NCBI GenBank assembly: GCA_027475525.1
Contig: JAMWFC010000037.1
Coordinates: 1,664,711-1,728,710, forward strand
Reading direction: 5' to 3'
Length of the DNA stretch: 64,000 bases
From: Macrolepiota albuminosa
Taxonomy: Eukaryota; Basidiomycota; Agaricomycetes; Agaricales; Agaricaceae
Below are positions 33,749 through 42,854 of the stretch, piece after piece; positions within the stretch are counted from its first letter, which is position 1, and each line of letters begins with the position of its first letter. Below the pieces are notes generated by a model. It made no database searches. It saw nothing but the letters and a program-made list of their open reading frames with translations, and was not told the DNA's origin. A program made the position numbers and the translations under genes.

Positions 33749-33946
33749 AATCGCAGCTCACACAAGCCAACCCACAGAACACGAGACGCTATTTCGAGCC
33801 AAGGAGCCTCCGGCCCCTTTCCCCAAACTGCAGAAACAAAGAATACATTGTGTCCCACTAGACAGAGAAGTACCAAAGATTAAATAGACGTATAGAAAGA
33901 CTCAGATCTTTAACGAGCCACCAGTCGTGCGTTCAAACACATAGAT
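33749..33946 (+). repeat. Ngaro repeat B2
   Basis: Copy of B1 ending CACATAGAT, the right border of the element. The 73 bp between A2 and B2 (33676-33748) are unique within the element. Confidence 0.9.
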
Positions 33947-34022
33947 GCGTTGTTTATGACAATTTTTCAGCCAGGCGATCTCAAATTTGATTGATTGAAT
34001 TCATTGACATGGACTACTAGAC

Positions 34023-34039
34023 AAGCAAGCAAACGCCCC
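34023..34039 (+). repeat. LINE target-site copy 1
   Basis: AAGCAAGCAAACGCCCC, directly before the first LINE. The same 17 bases follow each of the two poly(A) tails. Confidence 0.9.
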
Positions 34040-35003
34040 CTCCCCATCCTACAACGTCGCAGAGGAAACACTGAGCGAGTGGGAAGATTTAGAGGAACCG
34101 ACACTGTGGGCTCGCCTATACCGAGCCAAATACGAAGCCACGGTGGCAGGAAAAACAAGAACGGAGGATGCGATCAAAAGTGTCATAAAAAATCTGATCA
34201 ACACCCAGGATGATGAATCGATAGCCGTTATATTCCCAGAACAGGATCTTCCGCCTGGAAGGGAGAACCGCTTCCCCCACCCCTACCACTTGCGCATCGT
34301 AGGTCTTACCCATGCTGAAGCAAGGCGCCTCACAGAGATCGAGGTCGTATCATCCACAGATGCCACGGTTTTCTTCGTACCAAAAAATGTCCCCCGCCAA
34401 CTCTATATATTAACGATCAAAGGCTTGCGATACAGTAACACCGAGAGAGCGAGGGAACTAGTGGAGCACCTAGTACGAAGGTCCTTCCAGGCGTCGCCAG
34501 AAATCAGGGCCATAATCGAGACTAAAGCGACCATCCCCAGTGAGGAAGCAGAAGAACGCACTTTCAATATTCGAGCCTCCTTCCTTCCTATAAAACAACG
34601 TAACGACACCATTAGATGCTGGAATATCTACTTCGTAGAGGACCCTGGCTATAGTGACACGGACTACAAACTGCTACGAAAGAAAATGCGAGCATGCCAC
34701 TTCAAAACGATAGGCTTTGGAAAGGGATATGCCATGACAGACGACCAACCGCTGTGCACAGGCTGTAAGTCAGCTGATCACGACTCATTCAACTGCTCCT
34801 TCTCCAAGCTACCGGGATGGCTGGGTTATAAGCCAGACGGCCCAGGAGACGTCGCAGGTACAAACGAATTCGCAGATGAGGATGTGAACGGAAATGCGCG
34901 CAGGCACAACGAGGTGCACATGAGGCACCAGTCGTCTGACAGAGGGAATATGCACAGGAACAGAGGCAGAGGACGAACATTCAGAGGTCGAGGCAGAATG
35001 TAA
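34040..35003 (+). pseudogene. LINE 1 ORF1, 5'-truncated
   Basis: The frame is open from the element's first base; the first ATG is at 34143 (286 codons to the stop). It aligns with the C-terminal part of LINE 2 ORF1 (ETLSEWEDLEEPTLWARLYR against ETLTEWEDISAPTIWARLYR). It ends in the zinc-knuckle-like CTGCKSADHDSFNC and an Arg/Gly-rich tail (RNRGRGRTFRGRGRM). The full-length protein would bind element RNA. About 290 N-terminal codons are missing, so this copy cannot supply normal ORF1. Confidence 0.8.
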
Positions 35004-35147
35004 AATACACCCTGTGCCAGCTAGTTTCCTTTATCTACTGCAATGCGGAGAAATACGCAAGCTCTGCCAAAAGAAGTAAGACATAAAGACATCCTCGACA
35101 CCCCCCCCCCCTGAGACTGAACATCTCAACCCCCCCCAACTAACAAC

Positions 35148-38100
35148 ATGACGATAAGTGAACAATTAAATGAATATACTAACATAGGTGATTTTACACA
35201 GGTCTACGGCAACAACTCCTTGATGGGGGGAGGGAGAAATGACAAGGCCGCCGGTCATCCTCCTGACGATCCCCAACAAGGTGACGGAGGCGGAGGCCCA
35301 CAACGGGTACAGGCTACAGACGCCGGCAGAGAGCCTGCATCGAATGCACAGAAAGCATCCGAACCCCAAGAACGGGGGACACTCCGGGACTCGGAAGAGC
35401 CCACCGAAGCGTCTGACATAAGACAGAGCCGCAACGAGCTCGAGACTAGAACAAAAAAGAAACGTAAGCATGGTGGCCTAAAAATTGCCTCCCTGAACAT
35501 GCGAGGAGGAGGCTCTGAAGGAACGTCAGAGAAATGGAGCCAAATAAACCTAATAATGCTTCAAAATAAGATAGACATACTTGCACTCCAAGAAACGCAC
35601 CTGACCCAAGAAAGATGCTGTAGGCTGAACGAAGTATACGGAAAGAGAATGCACATAGTATCCTCAATAGATGAAGACACTCCCAATAGGATGGGAGTCG
35701 CAATTGTCCTGAACAAAAGCACCACACGCTGGAAAGAGGCAACCCTTAAGGAAATAAGCAAGGGCAGGGCGATCCTGATGTCCCTGCCATGGACAACGGA
35801 GACAAAGTTCATGTGCCTCGTGATTTACGCTCCAAATAGGCATGAGGAGAACCAAAACTTCTGGATAAACATAAAAAACCTATGGGAATCCAAAAGAATG
35901 GAGAAACCACTCTACATGTTAGGCGACTTCAACCTGGTTGAGGAATCAGCAGACAGACTACCTCCCCACAGTGACCCGGAGACTGCAGTGAACGCCCTCA
36001 ATGACCTGAAGAACCTATTCCGAATGACGGATGGCTGGCGGGAAGACAACCCAAACACACTCGACTACTCCTTCAGAACGGAGAATAATTCGATTCAGTC
36101 ACGAATCGATAGGATATATGTGAGAAGAGACCTAACAAAACTCAGCAATAGCTGGGCAATAGAGAGAACCGGAATCTCAACTGACCACTCACTCGTGAGC
36201 AGCCGAGTACTAAATCCCTGGATCCCTCATCAGGGCCCCGGGAGATATGCAATGCCGGTTTTCCTACTAGAAGACCCCAAACTGTTAAGTATGCTCGAAA
36301 AACTGGGCAGGAAACACCTAGCTGAAGCCCTGGAAGCGGAAGAACACAGGACTGATGAAATGAACCCACAAACGGTACACAAGAAAATGAAAGAGGAGCT
36401 AATTAGGACAGTACGAGATTTCTCGAAGCAGGCCACTTCCAAACTGAACAAGGAAATAGAGAACCTAGAAGCCGAAAAAACCCGGATCCTGAACGATCCC
36501 GCGACAGATATGACAACGAAAGGGGAGGACTCTGCTGTAATAGACGAAAGAATTAGGACCCTAAAAAAGATCAAGTTAGGAAGAACCAGAGATAACACCA
36601 CTACAAGGTTCCACCTCGAAGGAGAAACACTACAGAAATACTGGATAAGGGCGAACAAGGAATCCAAACCAAGAGACTACATAGCTGCATTAAAGAACGC
36701 CGAAGGTAACGCCAAGCCACTGGTACGAAGATCAAAATCCATGGCAATATTGGCAAGCAAGTACCATGAAAACACGCAAATAGAGGACCCAATCTCGGAC
36801 CCCAAAAAGCACCGTAAAACTATAAAAAAGGTCCTAAGACACATGGACAAAAAACTAGATGAGCAGCAAAGAAAAAACCTGGGGGAAATACTCACGGAAG
36901 AGGAAGTATACGAGGCAATAAAGCAGCTCCCCAATGGTAAAGCAGCGGGCCTCGATGGAATAGCGCACGAGGTGTGGAAATCTCTGCTACCCCCTAAGAG
37001 GAGAGATGAGACGGACACTGAGGAAGAAACACACAAAGAAATAGGAGAAAACGAGGAAGGCTTCAATGTTGCCCAATATCTCACAATAATCTTCAACGAC
37101 ATCCAGAGACACGGCATCTCAAAAGGAACAAATTTCGCAGAGGGCTGGTTGTGCCCAATATACAAGAAAAAAGACCGCATGGACATAAGAAATTATAGGC
37201 CTATAACCGTCCTAAACACGGACTATAAGATACTTACAAAAGCAATTACGAATAGACTAGCGGAAGTAGCACCCTACCTAATACATGAAGACCAGGCTGG
37301 CTTCATGAAGGGCCGCAGAATAGAGGACCAAACAGAACTGGCCACGCTTATCCTAGAATGGGGAGAAAGAAAGAACGTAAATGGAATGATCGTCTGCCTG
37401 GATCAGGAGAAGGCCTACGACAAAATTAGACACGACTTCCTGTGGAAGACCCTAAAAAAACTCCGCTTCCCAAAGTCCTTTATAGAAACAATAAAAACAC
37501 TGTACAGTGACGCCGAAACCACAGTAATACTCAACGGAGAGAAAGGCACACCATACAAAGTAACCAGGGGAGTCAGGCAAGGGGATCCAATGTCTTGCCT
37601 GCTCTTCAATATGGCAATTGAGTTTCTAGCGCAAATGCTGCGGAAGTCAGAACTGAAAGGCATAAAAACAAATGCAGATGCAGAGAGATTGATAGTGAAA
37701 CTATTCGCTGACGACACAACAGTATATCTCTCAGAAGACGACAGCCTGGAAGACCTACAGAAAATCCTAGACACATGGTGCTCCGCCTCAGGAGCCAGAT
37801 TCAACGCCCCGAAGACCAACATCATCCCAGTCGGAAGCAAGAGCTTCAGAGAAAACCTGATCAACACAAGGAAAGTGAGAGACAATGACAGACCTATACC
37901 CCCGGAGCTGCGCATAGCAGCGGAGGGGGAACCGACACGAGTGCTAGGAGCTTACATAGGAAACAATGTGGAGGGCACCAGCGTCTGGACACCCACCCTG
38001 GACAAGATAACGAGTGAACTAGAAAGATGGTCAAAGGGACACCCCACCATCGAGGGAAAGAGACTCATCATAAGTATGGTCGTGGAAGGAAGAACACAAT

Positions 38101-40325
38101 ATAAAGCAACCGTACAAGGCATGCCACCAGAGATTGAACTCAGGATAGAAAGAATGATACGGAACTTCTTCTGGGACTCCGCAGGCCGCCCGACCATTGG
38201 GCTGGAGACCCTTTATAAGCCACCTGAACAAGGGGGAAAGAAGCTTCTTGACATACGGTCGAGAAACGAGGCAATCAAAATAATGAAGGTAAAAAGATAT
38301 CTAAAACTGAACAACGAAAGACCAACCTGGGCAGGAGTAGCAGACGACCTTATAGGCATGAATACAACCCACAACGCAAAGGTGACAGATCCTGAGATGT
38401 TCTACAACGCATTTATCCAAGATATAAACGTCAGCACCAGGAGTGGAAACACCGACATACCGATGTCCCTAAGGAAAATGATCAAGACAGCAAAAAAACA
38501 CAAAGTTGCCTTCGCACCGATAAAACTGGAACAAGCCCTCAAACTAGAAATGCCGATCTGGCACCACACAGGCCTGACAGGAATGAAGTATGTGGGATAC
38601 AACACAGCCGCTGCGAAATGCCAACGCATGAACCATGGCATAAGGACAGTAGGTGAACTACTTCAACTAATCAGAAATACTTCCAAAAGCACGAACCCGG
38701 AGCACAGCCCGCGACGTAACTGCAAATGCCCAAAATGTAAACTAGCCCGAGAAAGGGGATGTACGGACCCCAACAGATGCGGAAAAGCTGCGGCAGCCCT
38801 GCTGGCAAAGCTCAGTGGAAAATGGAACCCACTCAAAGAAAGAATGCCACAGGAAAACATAGCCGCACAGGACTACCCCCCCCTAAACAGGCGTATGGCT
38901 ACCCCCTTCAATAAGGATACTACAACGAAAAACTCCCTATGGGAAGGCTTCAGGGCCTTTACAGAAATTGCAACAGAGGAAGAACAGAACGTACATGAGC
39001 CAACAAACAACGCAGGCCCACGAGAAGTAATTGAAGTGTACACAGACGGTTCATGTCTGAACAACGGATGCGAAAACGCCAAGGCAGGAGCCGGGGTTTG
39101 GTATGGAGATGGCCATCCAGGAAACCAAGCAATAGCCCTACCCGGAAACATAAGCCAATCGAACAACACGGGAGAAATCATGGCAATCCTGCAGGCAGCC
39201 AAACACACACAGGAAAACGCCCACCTCGTAATACTAAGCGACTCCCAACTTGCAATAGATGGGCTGACAAAGAACCTGCAAAAATGGGAGGACAACGGCT
39301 GGATAGGAGTAGAAAATAAGGAGATATTCCGCCTTGCAGCATCGTACCTAAGGGCAAGGAGTGGGCCCACAACTTTCGTGAAGGTCAAGGGGCACAGTAA
39401 CCTGCAGGGCAACGAGCGAGCAGACGAGTTAGCAAAGGAAGGAGCAAGAAAAGACACACCTGCAGACCTAGACCTGACACCGATCCAAGGAATGTGCCAC
39501 TATGGGGTCAAACTTAGCACGGCTACACAATCCACGCTCTATAAAGGCATCATCGAGACGAAGAATACCCCATACAGAAGAGGGACGTGCATAAATCTGG
39601 ACATAATCAGATGGGCGGTAAAAGAAGCAAGTGGAGAACTGCCCACGGACAAAAGGATCTGGTCTTCAATAAAAACCAAAACCCTGACGAAAGAAGTGAG
39701 AGCCTTCGTGTGGAAGGCAACCCACAACGCATACAAACTAGGCGAATACTGGGATAAAATACCTGGATACGAACAAAGGGGAAGGTGCCATAAGTGCGAT
39801 ACAACTGATGACATGAACCATATACTAACCGAATGTACCCAGACAGGGCAGAATACCGTCTGGAGCCTGGCTGAGGAGATATGCCACAGACGTGGCATAA
39901 AGTGGACAAAGCCGAGTTTAGGCAGGATCCTGGGAATACACATGATACGCCCCCAGTACGAAAACGGAAAGATGACAGAAGCAGGAACACGCATGTACCA
40001 GATCACGGTATCGGAATCAGCCCACCTAATCTGGAAGATTAGGTGCGAATGGAAGATACAGAGAGAAGCGGACCCCGACAGAGTATTTACGAACGAGGAT
40101 ATCACGGCTAGATGGAAGGCTAGGATAGCAAGGAGGGTGAAACTCGACTGCCTAGCGTCGGACGAAAGACGGTATCGGGGCAAAACAACCAGCAAAAGAC
40201 TGGTAAAGGACACATGGATAAACATCCTGCCCGACAACAGCAGATACCTAAGAAACGCGTGGAAAGCGGCAAACAGGGTTTTAGTGGGTATAGGCGTTGC
40301 AAGACCCCCAGGCAGAAACCGATAA
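35148..40325 (+). CDS. LINE 1 ORF2: endonuclease - reverse transcriptase - RNase H
   Basis: 1,725 codons without a break. The APE-type endonuclease starts with LKIASLNMRGGGS and LALQETHL, followed by GDFNLVEESADRLP (about 258), SRIDRIYVRRD and the catalytic STDHSLV. Reverse transcriptase: NGKAAGLDGI (about 595), NYRPITVLNTDYKI, VCLDQEKAYDKIRHDFLWKT (motif A), GVRQGDPMSCLLFN (motif B) and KLFADDTTVYLSE (motif C, about 851). RNase H: EVYTDGSCLNNG (about 1297), NNTGEIMAI, ILSDSQLAIDGL and GNERADELAKEG, giving the D-E-D-D set. A zinc ribbon CHKCDTTDDMNHILTEC follows near 1546. The N-terminal 100 residues are polar and poorly conserved. All catalytic residues are present, so the protein may be active in trans. 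Confidence 0.93.
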   Translation: MTISEQLNEYTNIGDFTQVYGNNSLMGGGRNDKAAGHPPDDPQQGDGGGGPQRVQATDAGREPASNAQKASEPQERGTLRDSEEPTEASDIRQSRNELETRTKKKRKHGGLKIASLNMRGGGSEGTSEKWSQINLIMLQNKIDILALQETHLTQERCCRLNEVYGKRMHIVSSIDEDTPNRMGVAIVLNKSTTRWKEATLKEISKGRAILMSLPWTTETKFMCLVIYAPNRHEENQNFWINIKNLWESKRMEKPLYMLGDFNLVEESADRLPPHSDPETAVNALNDLKNLFRMTDGWREDNPNTLDYSFRTENNSIQSRIDRIYVRRDLTKLSNSWAIERTGISTDHSLVSSRVLNPWIPHQGPGRYAMPVFLLEDPKLLSMLEKLGRKHLAEALEAEEHRTDEMNPQTVHKKMKEELIRTVRDFSKQATSKLNKEIENLEAEKTRILNDPATDMTTKGEDSAVIDERIRTLKKIKLGRTRDNTTTRFHLEGETLQKYWIRANKESKPRDYIAALKNAEGNAKPLVRRSKSMAILASKYHENTQIEDPISDPKKHRKTIKKVLRHMDKKLDEQQRKNLGEILTEEEVYEAIKQLPNGKAAGLDGIAHEVWKSLLPPKRRDETDTEEETHKEIGENEEGFNVAQYLTIIFNDIQRHGISKGTNFAEGWLCPIYKKKDRMDIRNYRPITVLNTDYKILTKAITNRLAEVAPYLIHEDQAGFMKGRRIEDQTELATLILEWGERKNVNGMIVCLDQEKAYDKIRHDFLWKTLKKLRFPKSFIETIKTLYSDAETTVILNGEKGTPYKVTRGVRQGDPMSCLLFNMAIEFLAQMLRKSELKGIKTNADAERLIVKLFADDTTVYLSEDDSLEDLQKILDTWCSASGARFNAPKTNIIPVGSKSFRENLINTRKVRDNDRPIPPELRIAAEGEPTRVLGAYIGNNVEGTSVWTPTLDKITSELERWSKGHPTIEGKRLIISMVVEGRTQYKATVQGMPPEIELRIERMIRNFFWDSAGRPTIGLETLYKPPEQGGKKLLDIRSRNEAIKIMKVKRYLKLNNERPTWAGVADDLIGMNTTHNAKVTDPEMFYNAFIQDINVSTRSGNTDIPMSLRKMIKTAKKHKVAFAPIKLEQALKLEMPIWHHTGLTGMKYVGYNTAAAKCQRMNHGIRTVGELLQLIRNTSKSTNPEHSPRRNCKCPKCKLARERGCTDPNRCGKAAAALLAKLSGKWNPLKERMPQENIAAQDYPPLNRRMATPFNKDTTTKNSLWEGFRAFTEIATEEEQNVHEPTNNAGPREVIEVYTDGSCLNNGCENAKAGAGVWYGDGHPGNQAIALPGNISQSNNTGEIMAILQAAKHTQENAHLVILSDSQLAIDGLTKNLQKWEDNGWIGVENKEIFRLAASYLRARSGPTTFVKVKGHSNLQGNERADELAKEGARKDTPADLDLTPIQGMCHYGVKLSTATQSTLYKGIIETKNTPYRRGTCINLDIIRWAVKEASGELPTDKRIWSSIKTKTLTKEVRAFVWKATHNAYKLGEYWDKIPGYEQRGRCHKCDTTDDMNHILTECTQTGQNTVWSLAEEICHRRGIKWTKPSLGRILGIHMIRPQYENGKMTEAGTRMYQITVSESAHLIWKIRCEWKIQREADPDRVFTNEDITARWKARIARRVKLDCLASDERRYRGKTTSKRLVKDTWINILPDNSRYLRNAWKAANRVLVGIGVARPPGRNR

Positions 40326-40431
40326 CTTCACCGGGCAACGACCGAGCCCCACACTCAGTGCGTAATAGCATTTCCCTGTAGTGGGCCGACTACACCGCTT
40401 AGATAAAATGAACACCCCCCCCTTTTTTTCT

Positions 40432-40472
40432 GTCCTATAGAAGCTAGCATATTGTAGATACGTCTAAAGGAC
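40432..40472 (+). promoter_or_regulatory. LINE 1 3' UTR hairpin
   Basis: Stem GTCCTATAGA (40432-40441) with TCTAAAGGAC (40463-40472), nine of ten pairs, and a 21-nt loop. It sits 12 nt before the poly(A). The matching position in LINE 2 holds a stem of different sequence with a loop of the same length. Likely recognised by the element's own reverse transcriptase at the start of target-primed synthesis. Confidence 0.7.
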
Positions 40473-40483
40473 AATAGAACCAC

Positions 40484-40510
<27 letters not shown>

Positions 40511-40517
<7 letters not shown>

Positions 40518-40527
40518 CAAACGCCCC
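40511..40527 (+). repeat. LINE target-site copy 2
   Basis: AAGCAAGCAAACGCCCC between the poly(A) of LINE 1 and the first base of LINE 2; the leading two A may belong to the tail. Confidence 0.9.
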
Positions 40528-40880
40528 GGGGGGCAACTTGAACCCGAACCACCATCATGGTTCCGGGAAAAGCACGTGCAAAATAAACACCTCTGCAACC
40601 TCTGAGAAACCCGAACAACGGCAGAGGCACCCACAGAGGGTAATCGTAATAACACGACTATCAAGTTGGCTATCTGAGTATAGAACTCTCCCCCCGTCCA
40701 GAAACACTGAGAATGTAGAAATACACCCAACACTGAGAGTAAGACCCCCTCATGTACCGGACGGAGGAAACCGGAAAATAAAAAAATTTTTTTTCACCAC
40801 AAAAGAACCCCCTGCCCAGGAGCGGAAAGCAAACCCGCACATCTAAGCAGACAAGCTACACGCTCAGGAAAATCACACCA

Positions 40881-42686
40881 ATGGAAAGATCGTCCAGCCC
40901 TCTCTCTGAACGCTCCTACGCAGAGGCGGTAACCGGGTCACTGACCCAGCGCACTCCCCCGAACCCCTCTGTATCCCCCACCCCAACTCAGAAGCAAACG
41001 CAGATCGGAGAGGACATCGCTATGGGTGAAGTACCGAAGATCGAGGTCGACAACACCCTGGGACGAGCCAGCGAGAACGTCAACGCCCTCCTGCAAAACA
41101 ACGAAGGCCTGGAACGCTGGCAGACGGTGACGCCTAGGAAAAACTGAAAAAAGGCTAAGAAAGCGGTAAACAAACGCCAGGAGTCAAACAAACGCCCCCA
41201 CTCGGACTCGCCTATCAAAGAGAGAACCTCGAAAAGGCAAGCGACGGAGAGTGGAACGGACGTAAGTGGAGACGAGGGGGAGTACAGGAGGGCCCCGAGC
41301 CCCACCCCTGCCATGACCGCGACCTCCATGAGCGCAGTGGGAGCGGAAGACGTATCCAGAGCCAAAGGGAGGAAAAAGGAAAGTATCACCCCAAAAGGAG
41401 CGGATAGAGCACCGGCACCAGCTCAACCAACGACTGAGATCAAAAGAGCACCCCCTGCCACGAGGCCCCCCCAGCAAAACGACACCCGAGCCGCAACATA
41501 CACCAGAGGGAATGGAGGCACAGGCAGCCCAATGGTCGAGACCACACCGAACCGTGACCTACATGATGGTACAGAGTCAGAGAATGCAGAGGAGAATGAC
41601 CCTGAGCTCTGGTTCGAGACAGCAGAGGGGGACACAATAAAAAACGGTAAAGGCTTCCGCAGGACGGCGGTACCACTCGGAGGATGGCCGAAGGTCTACC
41701 TGGCGGCAGACCCCACTTTCAACATAGCAGCAGAGACCCTGACCGAATGGGAGGATATCTCAGCGCCAACAATATGGGCTAGGCTGTACCGAGCTAGGTA
41801 CGAGCCAACTGAAGTAGGGAAGATGAAGGTCGGAGACATGATCAAAAGTGTGATCAAAAATCTGGTATACATCGAGCACGACGAAAGTCTGGCTGTAATC
41901 TTCCCAGACCAAGATCTCCCACCAGGAGGGAACAACCGATACCCCCACCCCTACCACCTTCTAGTTGTAGGCCTAGACACGCAACAGGCACACAGGCTTC
42001 TAGACCTGGAGGTCGTAGCATCCCCAGAAGCGACAGTCTTCTTTCTCCCATGACGCCCCATGAGACATCAGTACATCCTCACCATGAAAGGGCTAACGTA
42101 CAACGACACACTAGGAGCCCGGGACCTGGTAGAGGAGCTCGCCAAAAGGACTTTCCGTACCTTCCCGGAAATAAGGGCAATCCTGGAGAATCATGTAGAC
42201 CCACCCACCGAAGAAGCTATAGACAGCATCCTCGACATCAGAGCAGCCTACCTACCGATCAAACAACGTGCGAACACGATTTGTTGCTGGAACCTGTACT
42301 TTCGAGATGACCCCAACCTAAGCGAAGAAACATTCAAGCTACTACGTAGGAAAATGCGAGCCTGTGTCTTCAAAACCCTCACTTTCGGGAAAGGACACGC
42401 ACTGACCGGGGAAAACGAGCAACCCTTGTGCACTGGCTGCAAATCTGCAGACCACGACTCCTACAACTGTCCGTTCTCGAGACTCCCAGGTTGGCTCAGC
42501 TACAGACCAACCGGACCTGGGGACATAGCCGGTACGACGGACTTCGTCGACGAAGACCAGGATGATCGCTACCACTACAGAAACGACGAACGTATAAGGG
42601 GAAGAGGTTACCCCAGACGCAGAGCTGGCCCGGGCTATAGAAGCAGGGGAACTGGGTACCCACAGAGGGGCAGAGGCCGCGTATAA
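40881..42686 (+). pseudogene. LINE 2 ORF1 with two in-frame stops
   Basis: One frame runs from ATG 40881 to 42686 (601 codons) interrupted by TGA at 41145-41147 and 42051-42053. No shift is needed, so two point changes explain the damage; CGA-to-TGA at a CpG is plausible. The N-terminal third is Ser/Thr/Pro-rich with Lys/Arg clusters. The conserved core begins EDISAPTIWARLYRARYEPT, and the end carries CTGCKSADHDSYNC, a C-x2-C-x5-H-x4-C knuckle, before an Arg/Gly tail. The second stop falls at FFLP, where LINE 1 reads FFVPKNVPRQ. The protein would package element RNA. Confidence 0.85.
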
Positions 42687-42854
42687 ATACCGAAATCTGT
42701 TAACTAGAAATTAATAGACTAACCCCCAATGCAACACGGATAACCGGACCATGATGAATGAGACAAAAGTAACACGACACGAAAAACCCCCACGCAGCCT
42801 CCCCACCCCCCCTCTCCCTCCGGAGAAAACACACAACAACCCCAACACTACAAC

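Larger units (their letters stand above)
28314..33946 (+). mobile_element. Ngaro-type (DIRS-like) tyrosine-recombinase retrotransposon
   Basis: The repeat architecture is A1 - coding region - B1 A2 B2, diagnostic of the Ngaro branch. A1 (28314-28468) and A2 (33521-33675) are identical over 155 bp. B1 (33327-33524) and B2 (33749-33946) match each other and share AGAT with the start of A. Inside, all on the plus strand, lie a Gag-like frame, a zinc-knuckle frame, a reverse transcriptase-RNase H frame and a tyrosine recombinase frame. No target duplication is expected, as integration uses a circular intermediate. RT-RH and recombinase are open, so the copy may be recent. Confidence 0.92.
34040..40512 (+). 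mobile_element. Tad-type LINE 1 (5'-truncated, ORF2 intact)
   Basis: Non-LTR retrotransposon with a partial ORF1, complete ORF2, 3' UTR with a hairpin, and a poly(A) tail of about 28 A (40485-40512). The APE endonuclease - RT - RNase H order and an ORF1 with a CCHC knuckle fit the fungal Tad clade. Compared with LINE 2 the 5' end is missing: the sequence starts in the middle of ORF1 right after the target-site copy, the usual result of incomplete reverse transcription. Confidence 0.92.

Noticed and set aside
38873..40237. Long minus-strand open frames inside LINE ORF2
   Set aside because: They mirror the dense coding strand of ORF2 and carry no motifs.
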